The notes below the pieces were generated by a model. The model had not been told where the DNA came from, made no database searches, and saw nothing but the letters and a program-made list of their open reading frames with translations. The position numbers and the translations under genes were made by a program. This document shows, one piece after another, positions 27,361 to 41,900 of a stretch of 64,000 nt of DNA (position 1 is its first letter; the number at the start of each line of letters is the position of its first letter). Source of the stretch: Mytilus trossulus (Eukaryota > Mollusca > Bivalvia > Mytilida > Mytilidae); assembly GCF_036588685.1 (NCBI RefSeq), contig NC_086374.1, forward strand, positions 24,792,886 to 24,856,885. The letters are read 5' to 3'.

Positions 27361-30018
27361 TGGGACAATACCCCTAATGCGCCTTGAAATGAGGAACACA
27401 AAAGTCACGTGTAAACAAAAAATCTCTGTGTAGTGATATTTGACACATTTCTATGATAAACAAATAACTGAGCTGAACCATTAGTGTTAATTTAGAAAAT
27501 AAGGGAACACAGAATAAATGTGTAAAAACCATGGAGCTATGAAATGTGTTCAAAGTATTAAAATTTCAAAGAACTTATTGTGTTAAAATTGGGATTTTTT
27601 ACCATGAGGAGCGACATCGCAAAAGGATACTCGGGGTTTGCTAAATTACGGAAAAATGAATCACACTTCGTACCCCGAAAATTTAACCACATATGTAAAA
27701 ATGTCTCAGCTTCGAAACAAGCCATCATACATATACAAGTTTACGATATAGGCTGAGCAACAGAAGAAAACGTTACCATTACGGCCTATGGAATAACAAT
27801 TGCGCATATTGCCCCATCTTGTGAGCTAGGATCCAGAGATGTCTTAAGCTAATTTCACCTTGTACACCACAGAAAATTGTTAAAATGATGGTTAGTAGTT
27901 TTTTATTTATACCTAGTTATCATAAATGATTTCAGATAAATATTATTGATAAAGAACAGCAAAAATTCAATAAAATTTTCACTTTTAAATGCATTACTGG
28001 CACGGGGCTGCACTCTTTTTTTAGGCACAGTCATAACTTTGTTTACCCCCGAGAGATCCGAAATGAATTGTTTATTCAATTGAAAAAGGCAAGAAAAAAC
28101 TTACATGTAATATAAATAAATTGTAAGTAAACATGACACAATATAGTCTTTGTTATGCAATTATCACTCTGGTCTACAGGAATAGCTTATAATCAAGGGA
28201 GATAACACACTTCACACGAGTAAAGTGAGATACATCATACATGTGCTTTTATCCAATGATTTGACCCTGGTCAGTAGATATCATATGCAAATAAACAGAA
28301 AAAAAACATGTACATGTATTAAGAAAATCACGAATTACTATTGTTAATGCACACGAGCAAAACACAAGATATTGTCATTTCTCAGTGAAAAAGGGGGAGG
28401 GTCAAACCTTCTTGAACACAATATTGCTATTCAACTACATGTATTAAGCTAGTTAGCTACTACTCATTGCTTCTAATATAAACAGTTTAAATGAAGGTGG
28501 CTAAGCCACAAGGGAGAAGCATTTTTCTTTCTTTGTGATAACATTTTCAAGAATTAGATTTTTCTCTCTCAATAATACTTATGTATTTAAATTAAATGAT
28601 AACACAGTTTGAGTTAATTTTTTTTGTCTTATTTCAGTTCCAGACATATCATTACTTTTAAATATGAGATGACAAACTAAAGGTTTTAAAAAGTCCTGAA
28701 TAACTGGTAAGCATTTTGATTTATTAGGTAAGCTCTAAATTATTAATTTATGGTATTTGTGCAAATGAAATTACAGTCGGTATGTTAAAAATATGCTTAT
28801 ATGAAAACTGTTGCTATGGTCTTGCTATTAAATGAAAAGGCTTGGTTACTGGTCTTTTCGACTCAACATTTCGAGTTAAATCTTGCGTCAACTGATTCTC
28901 ATGTAACACTGCAAACTCTAATTAGCACTATTTTGATCTGTCATTATTTAATGACGCCATAATACGTGTGATGTCACAATGTTTCCTTTAATACCTCATG
29001 TGGATTTCTCACTGATAAAGGGTTTTCACTGAAATACATGTAAAAAGCCTTTTTTTCTCAAATAGAATTATGTGAATGGACAAGTTTTGAAAATTTGCAC
29101 TTCATTGCACTCTAATTACATGATAAGAATGACTTTCCCAGTAGTTTTGAGGGGTTTCCACAGTATTATATACCAGATGTCCACTAGTAAGAATAGTTAT
29201 TTTGCTGGGTTTTTTTTTATGAAATCTACATTTTTGCATAATTTCTCTGTCAAAATGCACTTTAAGACACAAGAAAATGTTATAGAATGCTTTAATAGGG
29301 TCTGTGTATTGTTATTTAAGGTTATCATCAGAAGTTTTGTCCTTGTTTTGACTAGTAAAGGTATACTGGAAGAAATTAATTATACATGCACGTTGTATTA
29401 AAAATAAATGAATATAGCGATAAAAGTGTCATTGCCATATAGTGCTGAAATGACTTTATTTTTTTTCAGAAATGGACAAAAATACACAGATTTATTCAGA
29501 ATGTCATACCGATGAAGATCACCTAAAAATATTTGGAAAAATCAGAACTATGGATTTCAATATGGGACAATACCCCTAATGCGCCTTGAAATGAGGAACA
29601 CAAAAGTCACGTGTAAACAAAAAATCTCTGTGTAGTGATATTTGACACATTTCTATGATAAACAAATAACTGAGCTGAACCATTAGTGTTAATTTAGAAA
29701 ATAAGGGAACACAGAATAAATGTGTAAAAACCATGGAGCTATGAAATGTGTTCAAAGTATTAAAATTTCAAAGAACTTATTGTGTTAAAATTGGGATTTT
29801 TTACCATGAGGAGCGACATCGCAAAAGGATACTCGGGGTTTGCTAAATTACGGAAAAATGAATCACACTTCGTACCCCGAAAATTTAACCACATATGTAA
29901 AAATGTCTCAGCTTCGAAACAAGCCATCATACATATACAAGTTTACGATATGGGCTGAGCAACAGAAGAAAACGTTACCATTACGGCCTATGGAATAACA
30001 ATTGCGCATATTGCCCCA
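27361..30018 (+). mobile_element. 2658-bp composite/LTR-like element, copy 4
   Basis: Left repeat 27361-27816, internal segment 27817-29562, right repeat 29563-30018. Same structure as copy 1. Confidence 0.92.
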
Positions 30019-33000
30019 TATATAAAGATTGTATTAGATGGAGTTTCCAGAAAAACGTCATCTTCAATATCTACGGAGGGCTAAGATTGTCACTTTTTAG
30101 TCAAAAAATGTCCAAATTTTAGGACAAAGGGCACAGGGTGATGGTGAGAGCTCCCTGATCTCTCAATCTTTCTAATATTTAACAGACCTTTAGTCAATAG
30201 GTAGATACAAACGTGACTAAAAGGACCTTGGGTACACTTCCTGTCTTCTATGTTTACGGAGCGCCCAAAGTGCCAGTTGGATATTCAAAATATATAGCGA
30301 AAACCTACCCGAGACCGCTTAAATGAGGTTGAGACCCCCCTGGTCCTTCAATGTCCATAAAATTCAACCACATCATTGACTCTGTATATATAAAGATTGT
30401 ATTAGATGGAGTTTCCAGAAAAACGTCATCTTCAATATCTACGGAGGGCTAAGATTGTCACTTTTCAGTCAAAAAATGTCCAAATTTTAGGACAAAGGGC
30501 ACAGGGTGATGGTGAGAGCTCCCTGATCTCTCAATCTTTCTAATATTTAACAGACCTTTAGTCAATAGGTAGATACAAACGTGACTAAAAGGACCTTGGG
30601 TACACTTCCTGTCTTCTATGTTTACGGAGCGCCCAAAGTGCCAGTTGGATATTCAAAATATATAGCGAAAACCTACCCGAGACCGCTTAAATGAGGTTGA
30701 GACCCCCCTGGTCCTTCAATGTCCATAAAATTCAACCACATCATTGACTCTGTATATATAAAGATTGTATTAGATGGAGTTTCCAGAAAAACGTCATCTT
30801 CAATATCTACGGAGGGCTAAGGTTGTCACTTTTTAGTCAAAAAATGTCCAAATTTTAGGACAAAGGGCACAGGGTGATGGTGAGAGCTCCCTGATCTCTC
30901 AATCTTTCTAATATTTAACAGACCTTTAGTCAATAGGTAGATACAAACGTGACTAAAAGGACCTTGGGTACACTTCCTGTCTTCTATGTTTACGGAGCGC
31001 CCAAAGTGCCAGTTGGATATTCAAAATATATAGCGAAAACCTACCCGAGACCGCTTAAATGAGGTTGAGACCCCCCTGGTCCTTCAATGTCCATAAAATT
31101 CAACCACATCATTGACTCTGTATATATAAAGATTGTATTAGATGGAGTTTCCAGAAAAACGTCATCTTCAATATCTACGGAGGGCTAAGATTGTCACTTT
31201 TCAGTCAAAAAATGTCCAAATTTTAGGACAAAGGGCACAGGGTGATGGTGAGAGCTCCCTGATCTCTCAATCTTTCTAATATTTAACAGACCTTTAGTCA
31301 ATAGGTAGATACAAACGTGACTAAAAGGACCTTGGGTACACTTCCTGTCTTCTATGTTTACGGAGCGCCCAAAGTGCCAGTTGGATATTCAAAATATATA
31401 GCGAAAACCTACCCGAGACCGCTTAAATGAGGTTGAGACCCCCCTGGTCCTTCAATGTCCATAAAATTCAACCACATCATTGACTCTGTATATATAAAGA
31501 TTGTATTAGATGGAGTTTCCAGAAAAACGTCATCTTCAATATCTACGGAGGGCTAAGGTTGTCACTTTTCAGTCAAAAAATGTCAAAATTTTAGGACAAA
31601 GGGCACAGGGTGATGGTGAGAGCTCCCTGATCTCTCAATCTTTCTAATATTTAACAGACCTTTAGTCAATAGGTAGATACAAACGTGACTAAAAGGACCT
31701 TGGGTACACTTCCTGTCTTCTATGTTTACGGAGCGCCCAAAGTGCCAGTTGGATATTCAAAATATATAGCGAAAACCTACCCGAGACCGCTTAAATGAGG
31801 TTGAGACCCCCCTGGTCCTTCAATGTCCATAAAATTCAACCACATCATTGACTCTGTATATATAAAGATTGTATTAGATGGAGTTTCCAGAAAAACGTCA
31901 TCTTCAATATCTACGGAGGGCTAAGGTTGTCACTTTTTAGTCAAAAAATGTCCAAATTTTAGGACAAAGGGCACAGGGTGATGGTGAGAGCTCCCTGATC
32001 TCTCAATCTTTCTAATATTTAACAGACCTTTAGTCAATAGGTAGATACAAACGTGACTAAAAGGACCTTGGGTACACTTCCTGTCTTCTATGTTTACGGA
32101 GCGCCCAAAGTGCCAGTTGGATATTCAAAATATATAGCGAAAACCTACCCGAGACCGCTTAAATGAGGTTGAGACCCCCCTGGTCCTTCAATGTCCATAA
32201 AATTCAACCACATCATTGACTCTGTATATATAAAGATTGTATTAGATGGAGTTTCCAGAAAAACGTCATCTTCAATATCTACGGAGGGCTAAGATTGTCA
32301 CTTTTCAGTCAAAAAATGTCCAAATTTTAGGACAAAGGGCACAGGGTGATGGTGAGAGCTCCCTGATCTCTCAATCTTTCTAATATTTAACAGACCTTTA
32401 GTCAATAGGTAGATACAAACGTGACTAAAAGGACCTTGGGTACACTTCCTGTCTTCTATGTTTACGGAGCGCCCAAAGTGCCAGTTGGATATTCAAAATA
32501 TATAGCGAAAACCTACCCGAGACCGCTTAAATGAGGTTGAGACCCCCCTGGTCCTTCAATGTCCATAAAATTCAACCACATCATTGACTCTGTATATATA
32601 AAGATTGTATTAGATGGAGTTTCCAGAAAAACGTCATCTTCAATATCTACGGAGGGCTAAGGTTGTCACTTTTTAGTCAAAAAATGTCAAAATTTTAGGA
32701 CAAAGGGCACAGGGTGATGGTGAGAGCTCCCTGATCTCTCAATCTTTCTAATATTTAACAGACCTTTAGTCAATAGGTAGATACAAACGTGACTAAAAGG
32801 ACCTTGGGTACACTTCCTGTCTTCTATGTTTACGGAGCGCCCAAAGTGCCAGTTGGATATTCAAAATATATAGCGAAAACCTACCCGAGACCGCTTAAAT
32901 GAGGTTGAGACCCCCCTGGTCCTTCAATGTCCATAAAATTCAACCACATCATTGACTCTGTATATATAAAGATTGTATTAGATGGAGTTTCCAGAAAAAC

Positions 33001-33332
33001 GTCATCTTCAATATCTACGGAGGGCTAAGGTTGTCACTTTTTAGTCAAAAAATGTCCAAATTTTAGGACAAAGGGCACAGGGTGATGGTGAGAGCTCCCT
33101 GATCTCTCAATCTTTCTAATATTTAACAGACCTTTAGTCAATAGGTAGATACAAACGTGACTAAAAGGACCTTGGGTACACTTCCTGTCTTCTATGTTTA
33201 CGGAGCGCCCAAAGTGCCAGTTGGATATTCAAAATATATAGCGAAAACCTACCCGAGACCGCTTAAATGAGGTTGAGACCCCCCTGGTCCTTCAATGTCC
33301 ATAAAATTCAACCACATCATTGACTCTGTATA
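30019..33332 (+). repeat. satellite array, block 7
   Basis: 306 bp, eight full units (30325 to 32901) and 64 bp. Variant order is ATC, ACC, GTC, ACC, GCA, GTC, ACC, GTA, GTC, the same as the first nine unit-equivalents after copy 5. Confidence 0.96.
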
Positions 33333-35990
33333 TGGGACAATACCCCTAATGCGCCTTGAAATGAGGAACACAAAAGTCACGTGTAAACAAAAAATCTCTG
33401 TGTAGTGATATTTGACACATTTCTATGATAAACAAATAACTGAGCTGAACCATTAGTGTTAATTTAGAAAATAAGGGAACACAGAATAAATGTGTAAAAA
33501 CCATGGAGCTATGAAATGTGTTCAAAGTATTAAAATTTCAAAGAACTTATTGTGTTAAAATTGGGATTTTTTACCATGAGGAGCGACATCGCAAAAGGAT
33601 ACTCGGGGTTTGCTAAATTACGGAAAAATGAATCACACTTCGTACCCCGAAAATTTAACCACATATGTAAAAATGTCTCAGCTTCGAAACAAGCCATCAT
33701 ACATATACAAGTTTACGATATAGGCTGAGCAACAGAAGAAAACGTTACCATTACGGCCTATGGAATAACAATTGCGCATATTGCCCCATCTTGTGAGCTA
33801 GGATCCAGAGATGTCTTAAGCTAATTTCACCTTGTACACCACAGAAAATTGTTAAAATGATGGTTAGTAGTTTTTTATTTATACCTAGTTATCATAAATG
33901 ATTTCAGATAAATATTATTGATAAAGAACAGCAAAAATTCAATAAAATTTTCACTTTTAAATGCATTACTGGCACGGGGCTGCACTCTTTTTTTAGGCAC
34001 AGTCATAACTTTGTTTACCCCCGAGAGATCCGAAATGAATTGTTTATTCAATTGAAAAAGGCAAGAAAAAACTTACATGTAATATAAATAAATTGTAAGT
34101 AAACATGACACAATATAGTCTTTGTTATGCAATTATCACTCTGGTCTACAGGAATAGCTTATAATCAAGGGAGATAACACACTTCACACGAGTAAAGTGA
34201 GATACATCATACATGTGCTTTTATCCAATGATTTGACCCTGGTCAGTAGATATCATATGCAAATAAACAGAAAAAAAACATGTACATGTATTAAGAAAAT
34301 CACGAATTACTATTGTTAATGCACACGAGCAAAACACAAGATATTGTCATTTCTCAGTGAAAAAGGGGGAGGGTCAAACCTTCTTGAACACAATATTGCT
34401 ATTCAACTACATGTATTAAGCTAGTTAGCTACTACTCATTGCTTCTAATATAAACAGTTTAAATGAAGGTGGCTAAGCCACAAGGGAGAAGCATTTTTCT
34501 TTCTTTGTGATAACATTTTCAAGAATTAGATTTTTCTCTCTCAATAATACTTATGTATTTAAATTAAATGATAACACAGTTTGAGTTAATTTTTTTTGTC
34601 TTATTTCAGTTCCAGACATATCATTACTTTTAAATATGAGATGACAAACTAAAGGTTTTAAAAAGTCCTGAATAACTGGTAAGCATTTTGATTTATTAGG
34701 TAAGCTCTAAATTATTAATTTATGGTATTTGTGCAAATGAAATTACAGTCGGTATGTTAAAAATATGCTTATATGAAAACTGTTGCTATGGTCTTGCTAT
34801 TAAATGAAAAGGCTTGGTTACTGGTCTTTTCGACTCAACATTTCGAGTTAAATCTTGCGTCAACTGATTCTCATGTAACACTGCAAACTCTAATTAGCAC
34901 TATTTTGATCTGTCATTATTTAATGACGCCATAATACGTGTGATGTCACAATGTTTCCTTTAATACCTCATGTGGATTTCTCACTGATAAAGGGTTTTCA
35001 CTGAAATACATGTAAAAAGCCTTTTTTTCTCAAATAGAATTATGTGAATGGACAAGTTTTGAAAATTTGCACTTCATTGCACTCTAATTACATGATAAGA
35101 ATGACTTTCCCAGTAGTTTTGAGGGGTTTCCACAGTATTATATACCAGATGTCCACTAGTAAGAATAGTTATTTTGCTGGGTTTTTTTTTATGAAATCTA
35201 CATTTTTGCATAATTTCTCTGTCAAAATGCACTTTAAGACACAAGAAAATGTTATAGAATGCTTTAATAGGGTCTGTGTATTGTTATTTAAGGTTATCAT
35301 CAGAAGTTTTGTCCTTGTTTTGACTAGTAAAGGTATACTGGAAGAAATTAATTATACATGCACGTTGTATTAAAAATAAATGAATATAGCGATAAAAGTG
35401 TCATTGCCATATAGTGCTGAAATGACTTTATTTTTTTTCAGAAATGGACAAAAATACACAGATTTATTCAGAATGTCATACCGATGAAGATCACCTAAAA
35501 ATATTTGGAAAAATCAGAACTATGGATTTCAATATGGGACAATACCCCTAATGCGCCTTGAAATGAGGAACACAAAAGTCACGTGTAAACAAAAAATCTC
35601 TGTGTAGTGATATTTGACACATTTCTATGATAAACAAATAACTGAGCTGAACCATTAGTGTTAATTTAGAAAATAAGGGAACACAGAATAAATGTGTAAA
35701 AACCATGGAGCTATGAAATGTGTTCAAAGTATTAAAATTTCAAAGAACTTATTGTGTTAAAATTGGGATTTTTTACCATGAGGAGCGACATCGCAAAAGG
35801 ATACTCGGGGTTTGCTAAATTACGGAAAAATGAATCACACTTCGTACCCCGAAAATTTAACCACATATGTAAAAATGTCTCAGCTTCGAAACAAGCCATC
35901 ATACATATACAAGTTTACGATATGGGCTGAGCAACAGAAGAAAACGTTACCATTACGGCCTATGGAATAACAATTGCGCATATTGCCCCA
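33333..35990 (+). mobile_element. 2658-bp composite/LTR-like element, copy 5
   Basis: Left repeat 33333-33788, internal segment 33789-35534, right repeat 35535-35990. This is the last insertion; the array runs uninterrupted after it. Confidence 0.92.
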
Positions 35991-38900
35991 TATATAAAGA
36001 TTGTATTAGATGGAGTTTCCAGAAAAACGTCATCTTCAATATCTACGGAGGGCTAAGATTGTCACTTTTTAGTCAAAAAATGTCCAAATTTTAGGACAAA
36101 GGGCACAGGGTGATGGTGAGAGCTCCCTGATCTCTCAATCTTTCTAATATTTAACAGACCTTTAGTCAATAGGTAGATACAAACGTGACTAAAAGGACCT
36201 TGGGTACACTTCCTGTCTTCTATGTTTACGGAGCGCCCAAAGTGCCAGTTGGATATTCAAAATATATAGCGAAAACCTACCCGAGACCGCTTAAATGAGG
36301 TTGAGACCCCCCTGGTCCTTCAATGTCCATAAAATTCAACCACATCATTGACTCTGTATATATAAAGATTGTATTAGATGGAGTTTCCAGAAAAACGTCA
36401 TCTTCAATATCTACGGAGGGCTAAGATTGTCACTTTTCAGTCAAAAAATGTCCAAATTTTAGGACAAAGGGCACAGGGTGATGGTGAGAGCTCCCTGATC
36501 TCTCAATCTTTCTAATATTTAACAGACCTTTAGTCAATAGGTAGATACAAACGTGACTAAAAGGACCTTGGGTACACTTCCTGTCTTCTATGTTTACGGA
36601 GCGCCCAAAGTGCCAGTTGGATATTCAAAATATATAGCGAAAACCTACCCGAGACCGCTTAAATGAGGTTGAGACCCCCCTGGTCCTTCAATGTCCATAA
36701 AATTCAACCACATCATTGACTCTGTATATATAAAGATTGTATTAGATGGAGTTTCCAGAAAAACGTCATCTTCAATATCTACGGAGGGCTAAGGTTGTCA
36801 CTTTTTAGTCAAAAAATGTCCAAATTTTAGGACAAAGGGCACAGGGTGATGGTGAGAGCTCCCTGATCTCTCAATCTTTCTAATATTTAACAGACCTTTA
36901 GTCAATAGGTAGATACAAACGTGACTAAAAGGACCTTGGGTACACTTCCTGTCTTCTATGTTTACGGAGCGCCCAAAGTGCCAGTTGGATATTCAAAATA
37001 TATAGCGAAAACCTACCCGAGACCGCTTAAATGAGGTTGAGACCCCCCTGGTCCTTCAATGTCCATAAAATTCAACCACATCATTGACTCTGTATATATA
37101 AAGATTGTATTAGATGGAGTTTCCAGAAAAACGTCATCTTCAATATCTACGGAGGGCTAAGATTGTCACTTTTCAGTCAAAAAATGTCCAAATTTTAGGA
37201 CAAAGGGCACAGGGTGATGGTGAGAGCTCCCTGATCTCTCAATCTTTCTAATATTTAACAGACCTTTAGTCAATAGGTAGATACAAACGTGACTAAAAGG
37301 ACCTTGGGTACACTTCCTGTCTTCTATGTTTACGGAGCGCCCAAAGTGCCAGTTGGATATTCAAAATATATAGCGAAAACCTACCCGAGACCGCTTAAAT
37401 GAGGTTGAGACCCCCCTGGTCCTTCAATGTCCATAAAATTCAACCACATCATTGACTCTGTATATATAAAGATTGTATTAGATGGAGTTTCCAGAAAAAC
37501 GTCATCTTCAATATCTACGGAGGGCTAAGGTTGTCACTTTTCAGTCAAAAAATGTCAAAATTTTAGGACAAAGGGCACAGGGTGATGGTGAGAGCTCCCT
37601 GATCTCTCAATCTTTCTAATATTTAACAGACCTTTAGTCAATAGGTAGATACAAACGTGACTAAAAGGACCTTGGGTACACTTCCTGTCTTCTATGTTTA
37701 CGGAGCGCCCAAAGTGCCAGTTGGATATTCAAAATATATAGCGAAAACCTACCCGAGACCGCTTAAATGAGGTTGAGACCCCCCTGGTCCTTCAATGTCC
37801 ATAAAATTCAACCACATCATTGACTCTGTATATATAAAGATTGTATTAGATGGAGTTTCCAGAAAAACGTCATCTTCAATATCTACGGAGGGCTAAGGTT
37901 GTCACTTTTTAGTCAAAAAATGTCCAAATTTTAGGACAAAGGGCACAGGGTGATGGTGAGAGCTCCCTGATCTCTCAATCTTTCTAATATTTAACAGACC
38001 TTTAGTCAATAGGTAGATACAAACGTGACTAAAAGGACCTTGGGTACACTTCCTGTCTTCTATGTTTACGGAGCGCCCAAAGTGCCAGTTGGATATTCAA
38101 AATATATAGCGAAAACCTACCCGAGACCGCTTAAATGAGGTTGAGACCCCCCTGGTCCTTCAATGTCCATAAAATTCAACCACATCATTGACTCTGTATA
38201 TATAAAGATTGTATTAGATGGAGTTTCCAGAAAAACGTCATCTTCAATATCTACGGAGGGCTAAGATTGTCACTTTTCAGTCAAAAAATGTCCAAATTTT
38301 AGGACAAAGGGCACAGGGTGATGGTGAGAGCTCCCTGATCTCTCAATCTTTCTAATATTTAACAGACCTTTAGTCAATAGGTAGATACAAACGTGACTAA
38401 AAGGACCTTGGGTACACTTCCTGTCTTCTATGTTTACGGAGCGCCCAAAGTGCCAGTTGGATATTCAAAATATATAGCGAAAACCTACCCGAGACCGCTT
38501 AAATGAGGTTGAGACCCCCCTGGTCCTTCAATGTCCATAAAATTCAACCACATCATTGACTCTGTATATATAAAGATTGTATTAGATGGAGTTTCCAGAA
38601 AAACGTCATCTTCAATATCTACGGAGGGCTAAGGTTGTCACTTTTTAGTCAAAAAATGTCAAAATTTTAGGACAAAGGGCACAGGGTGATGGTGAGAGCT
38701 CCCTGATCTCTCAATCTTTCTAATATTTAACAGACCTTTAGTCAATAGGTAGATACAAACGTGACTAAAAGGACCTTGGGTACACTTCCTGTCTTCTATG
38801 TTTACGGAGCGCCCAAAGTGCCAGTTGGATATTCAAAATATATAGCGAAAACCTACCCGAGACCGCTTAAATGAGGTTGAGACCCCCCTGGTCCTTCAAT

Positions 38901-41900
38901 GTCCATAAAATTCAACCACATCATTGACTCTGTATATATAAAGATTGTATTAGATGGAGTTTCCAGAAAAACGTCATCTTCAATATCTACGGAGGGCTAA
39001 GGTTGTCACTTTTTAGTCAAAAAATGTCCAAATTTTAGGACAAAGGGCACAGGGTGATGGTGAGAGCTCCCTGATCTCTCAATCTTTCTAATATTTAACA
39101 GACCTTTAGTCAATAGGTAGATACAAACGTGACTAAAAGGACCTTGGGTACACTTCCTGTCTTCTATGTTTACGGAGCGCCCAAAGTGCCAGTTGGATAT
39201 TCAAAATATATAGCGAAAACCTACCCGAGACCGCTTAAATGAGGTTGAGACCCCCCTGGTCCTTCAATGTCCATAAAATTCAACCACATCATTGACTCTG
39301 TATATATAAAGATTGTATTAGATGGAGTTTCCAGAAAAACGTCATCTTCAATATCTACGGAGGGCTAAGGTTGTCACTTTTTAGTCAAAAAATGTCCAAA
39401 TTTTAGGACAAAGGGCACAGGGTGATGGTGAGAGCTCCCTGATCTCTCAATCTTTCTAATATTTAACAGACCTTTAGTCAATAGGTAGATACAAACGTGA
39501 CTAAAAGGACCTTGGGTACACTTCCTGTCTTCTATGTTTACGGAGCGCCCAAAGTGCCAGTTGGATATTCAAAATATATAGCGAAAACCTACCCGAGACC
39601 GCTTAAATGAGGTTGAGACCCCCCTGGTCCTTCAATGTCCATAAAATTCAACCACATCATTGACTCTGTATATATAAAGATTGTATTAGATGGAGTTTCC
39701 AGAAAAACGTCATCTTCAATATCTACGGAGGGCTAAGGTTGTCACTTTTTAGTCAAAAAATGTCCAAATTTTAGGACAAAGGGCACAGGGTGATGGTGAG
39801 AGCTCCCTGATCTCTCAATCTTTCTAATATTTAACAGACCTTTAGTCAATAGGTAGATACAAACGTGACTAAAAGGACCTTGGGTACACTTCCTGTCTTC
39901 TATGTTTACGGAGCGCCCAAAGTGCCAGTTGGATATTCAAAATATATAGCGAAAACCTACCCGAGACCGCTTAAATGAGGTTGAGACCCCCCTGGTCCTT
40001 CAATGTCCATAAAATTCAACCACATCATTGACTCTGTATATATAAAGATTGTATTAGATGGAGTTTCCAGAAAAACGTCATCTTCAATATCTACGGAGGG
40101 CTAAGGTTGTCACTTTTTAGTCAAAAAATGTCAAAATTTTAGGACAAAGGGCACAGGGTGATGGTGAGAGCTCCCTGATCTCTCAATCTTTCTAATATTT
40201 AACAGACCTTTAGTCAATAGGTAGATACAAACGTGACTAAAAGGACCTTGGGTACACTTCCTGTCTTCTATGTTTACGGAGCGCCCAAAGTGCCAGTTGG
40301 ATATTCAAAATATATAGCGAAAACCTACCCGAGACCGCTTAAATGAGGTTGAGACCCCCCTGGTCCTTCAATGTCCATAAAATTCAACCACATCATTGAC
40401 TCTGTTTATATAAAGATTGTATTAGATGGAGTTTCCAGAAAAACGTCATCTTCAATATCTACGGAGGGCTAAGATTGTCACTTTTCAGTCAAAAAATGTC
40501 CAAATTTTAGGACAAAGGGCACAGGGTGATGGTGAGAGCTCCCTGATCTCTCAATCTTTCTAATATTTAACAGACCTTTAGTCAATAGGTAGATACAAAC
40601 GTGACTAAAAGGACCTTGGGTACACTTCCTGTCTTCTATGTTTACGGAGCGCCCAAAGTGCCAGTTGGATATTCAAAATATATAGCGAAAACCTACCCGA
40701 GACCGCTTAAATGAGGTTGAGACCCCCCTGGTCCTTCAATGTCCATAAAATTCAACCACATCATTGACTCTGTATATATAAAGATTGTATTAGATGGAGT
40801 TTCCAGAAAAACGTCATCTTCAATATCTACGGAGGGCTAAGATTGTCACTTTTTAGTCAAAAAATGTCAAAATTTTAGGACAAAGGGCACAGGGTGATGG
40901 TGAGAGCTCCCTGATCTCTCAATCTTTCTAATATTTAACAGACCTTTAGTCAATAGGTAGATACAAACGTGACTAAAAGGACCTTGGGTACACTTCCTGT
41001 CTTCTATGTTTACGGAGCGCCCAAAGTGCCAGTTGGATATTCAAAATATATAGCGAAAACCTACCCGAGACCGCTTAAATGAGGTTGAGACCCCCCTGGT
41101 CCTTCAATGTCCATAAAATTCAACCACATCATTGACTCTGTATATATAAAGATTGTATTAGATGGAGTTTCCAGAAAAACGTCATCTTCAATATCTACGG
41201 AGGGCTAAGGTTGTCACTTTTTAGTCAAAAAATGTCCAAATTTTAGGACAAAGGGCACAGGGTGATGGTGAGAGCTCCCTGATCTCTCAATCTTTCTAAT
41301 ATTTAACAGACCTTTAGTCAATAGGTAGATACAAACGTGACTAAAAGGACCTTGGGTACACTTCCTGTCTTCTATGTTTACGGAGCGCCCAAAGTGCCAG
41401 TTGGATATTCAAAATATATAGCGAAAACCTACCCGAGACCGCTTAAATGAGGTTGAGACCCCCCTGGTCCTTCAATGTCCATAAAATTCAACCACATCAT
41501 TGACTCTGTATATATAAAGATTGTATTAGATGGAGTTTCCAGAAAAACGTCATCTTCAATATCTACGGAGGGCTAAGATTGTCACTTTTCAGTCAAAAAA
41601 TGTCCAAATTTTAGGACAAAGGGCACAGGGTGATGGTGAGAGCTCCCTGATCTCTCAATCTTTCTAATATTTAACAGACCTTTAGTCAATAGGTAGATAC
41701 AAACGTGACTAAAAGGACCTTGGGTACACTTCCTGTCTTCTATGTTTACGGAGCGCCCAAAGTGCCAGTTGGATATTCAAAATATATAGCGAAAACCTAC
41801 CCGAGACCGCTTAAATGAGGTTGAGACCCCCCTGGTCCTTCAATGTCCATAAAATTCAACCACATCATTGACTCTGTATATATAAAGATTGTATTAGATG

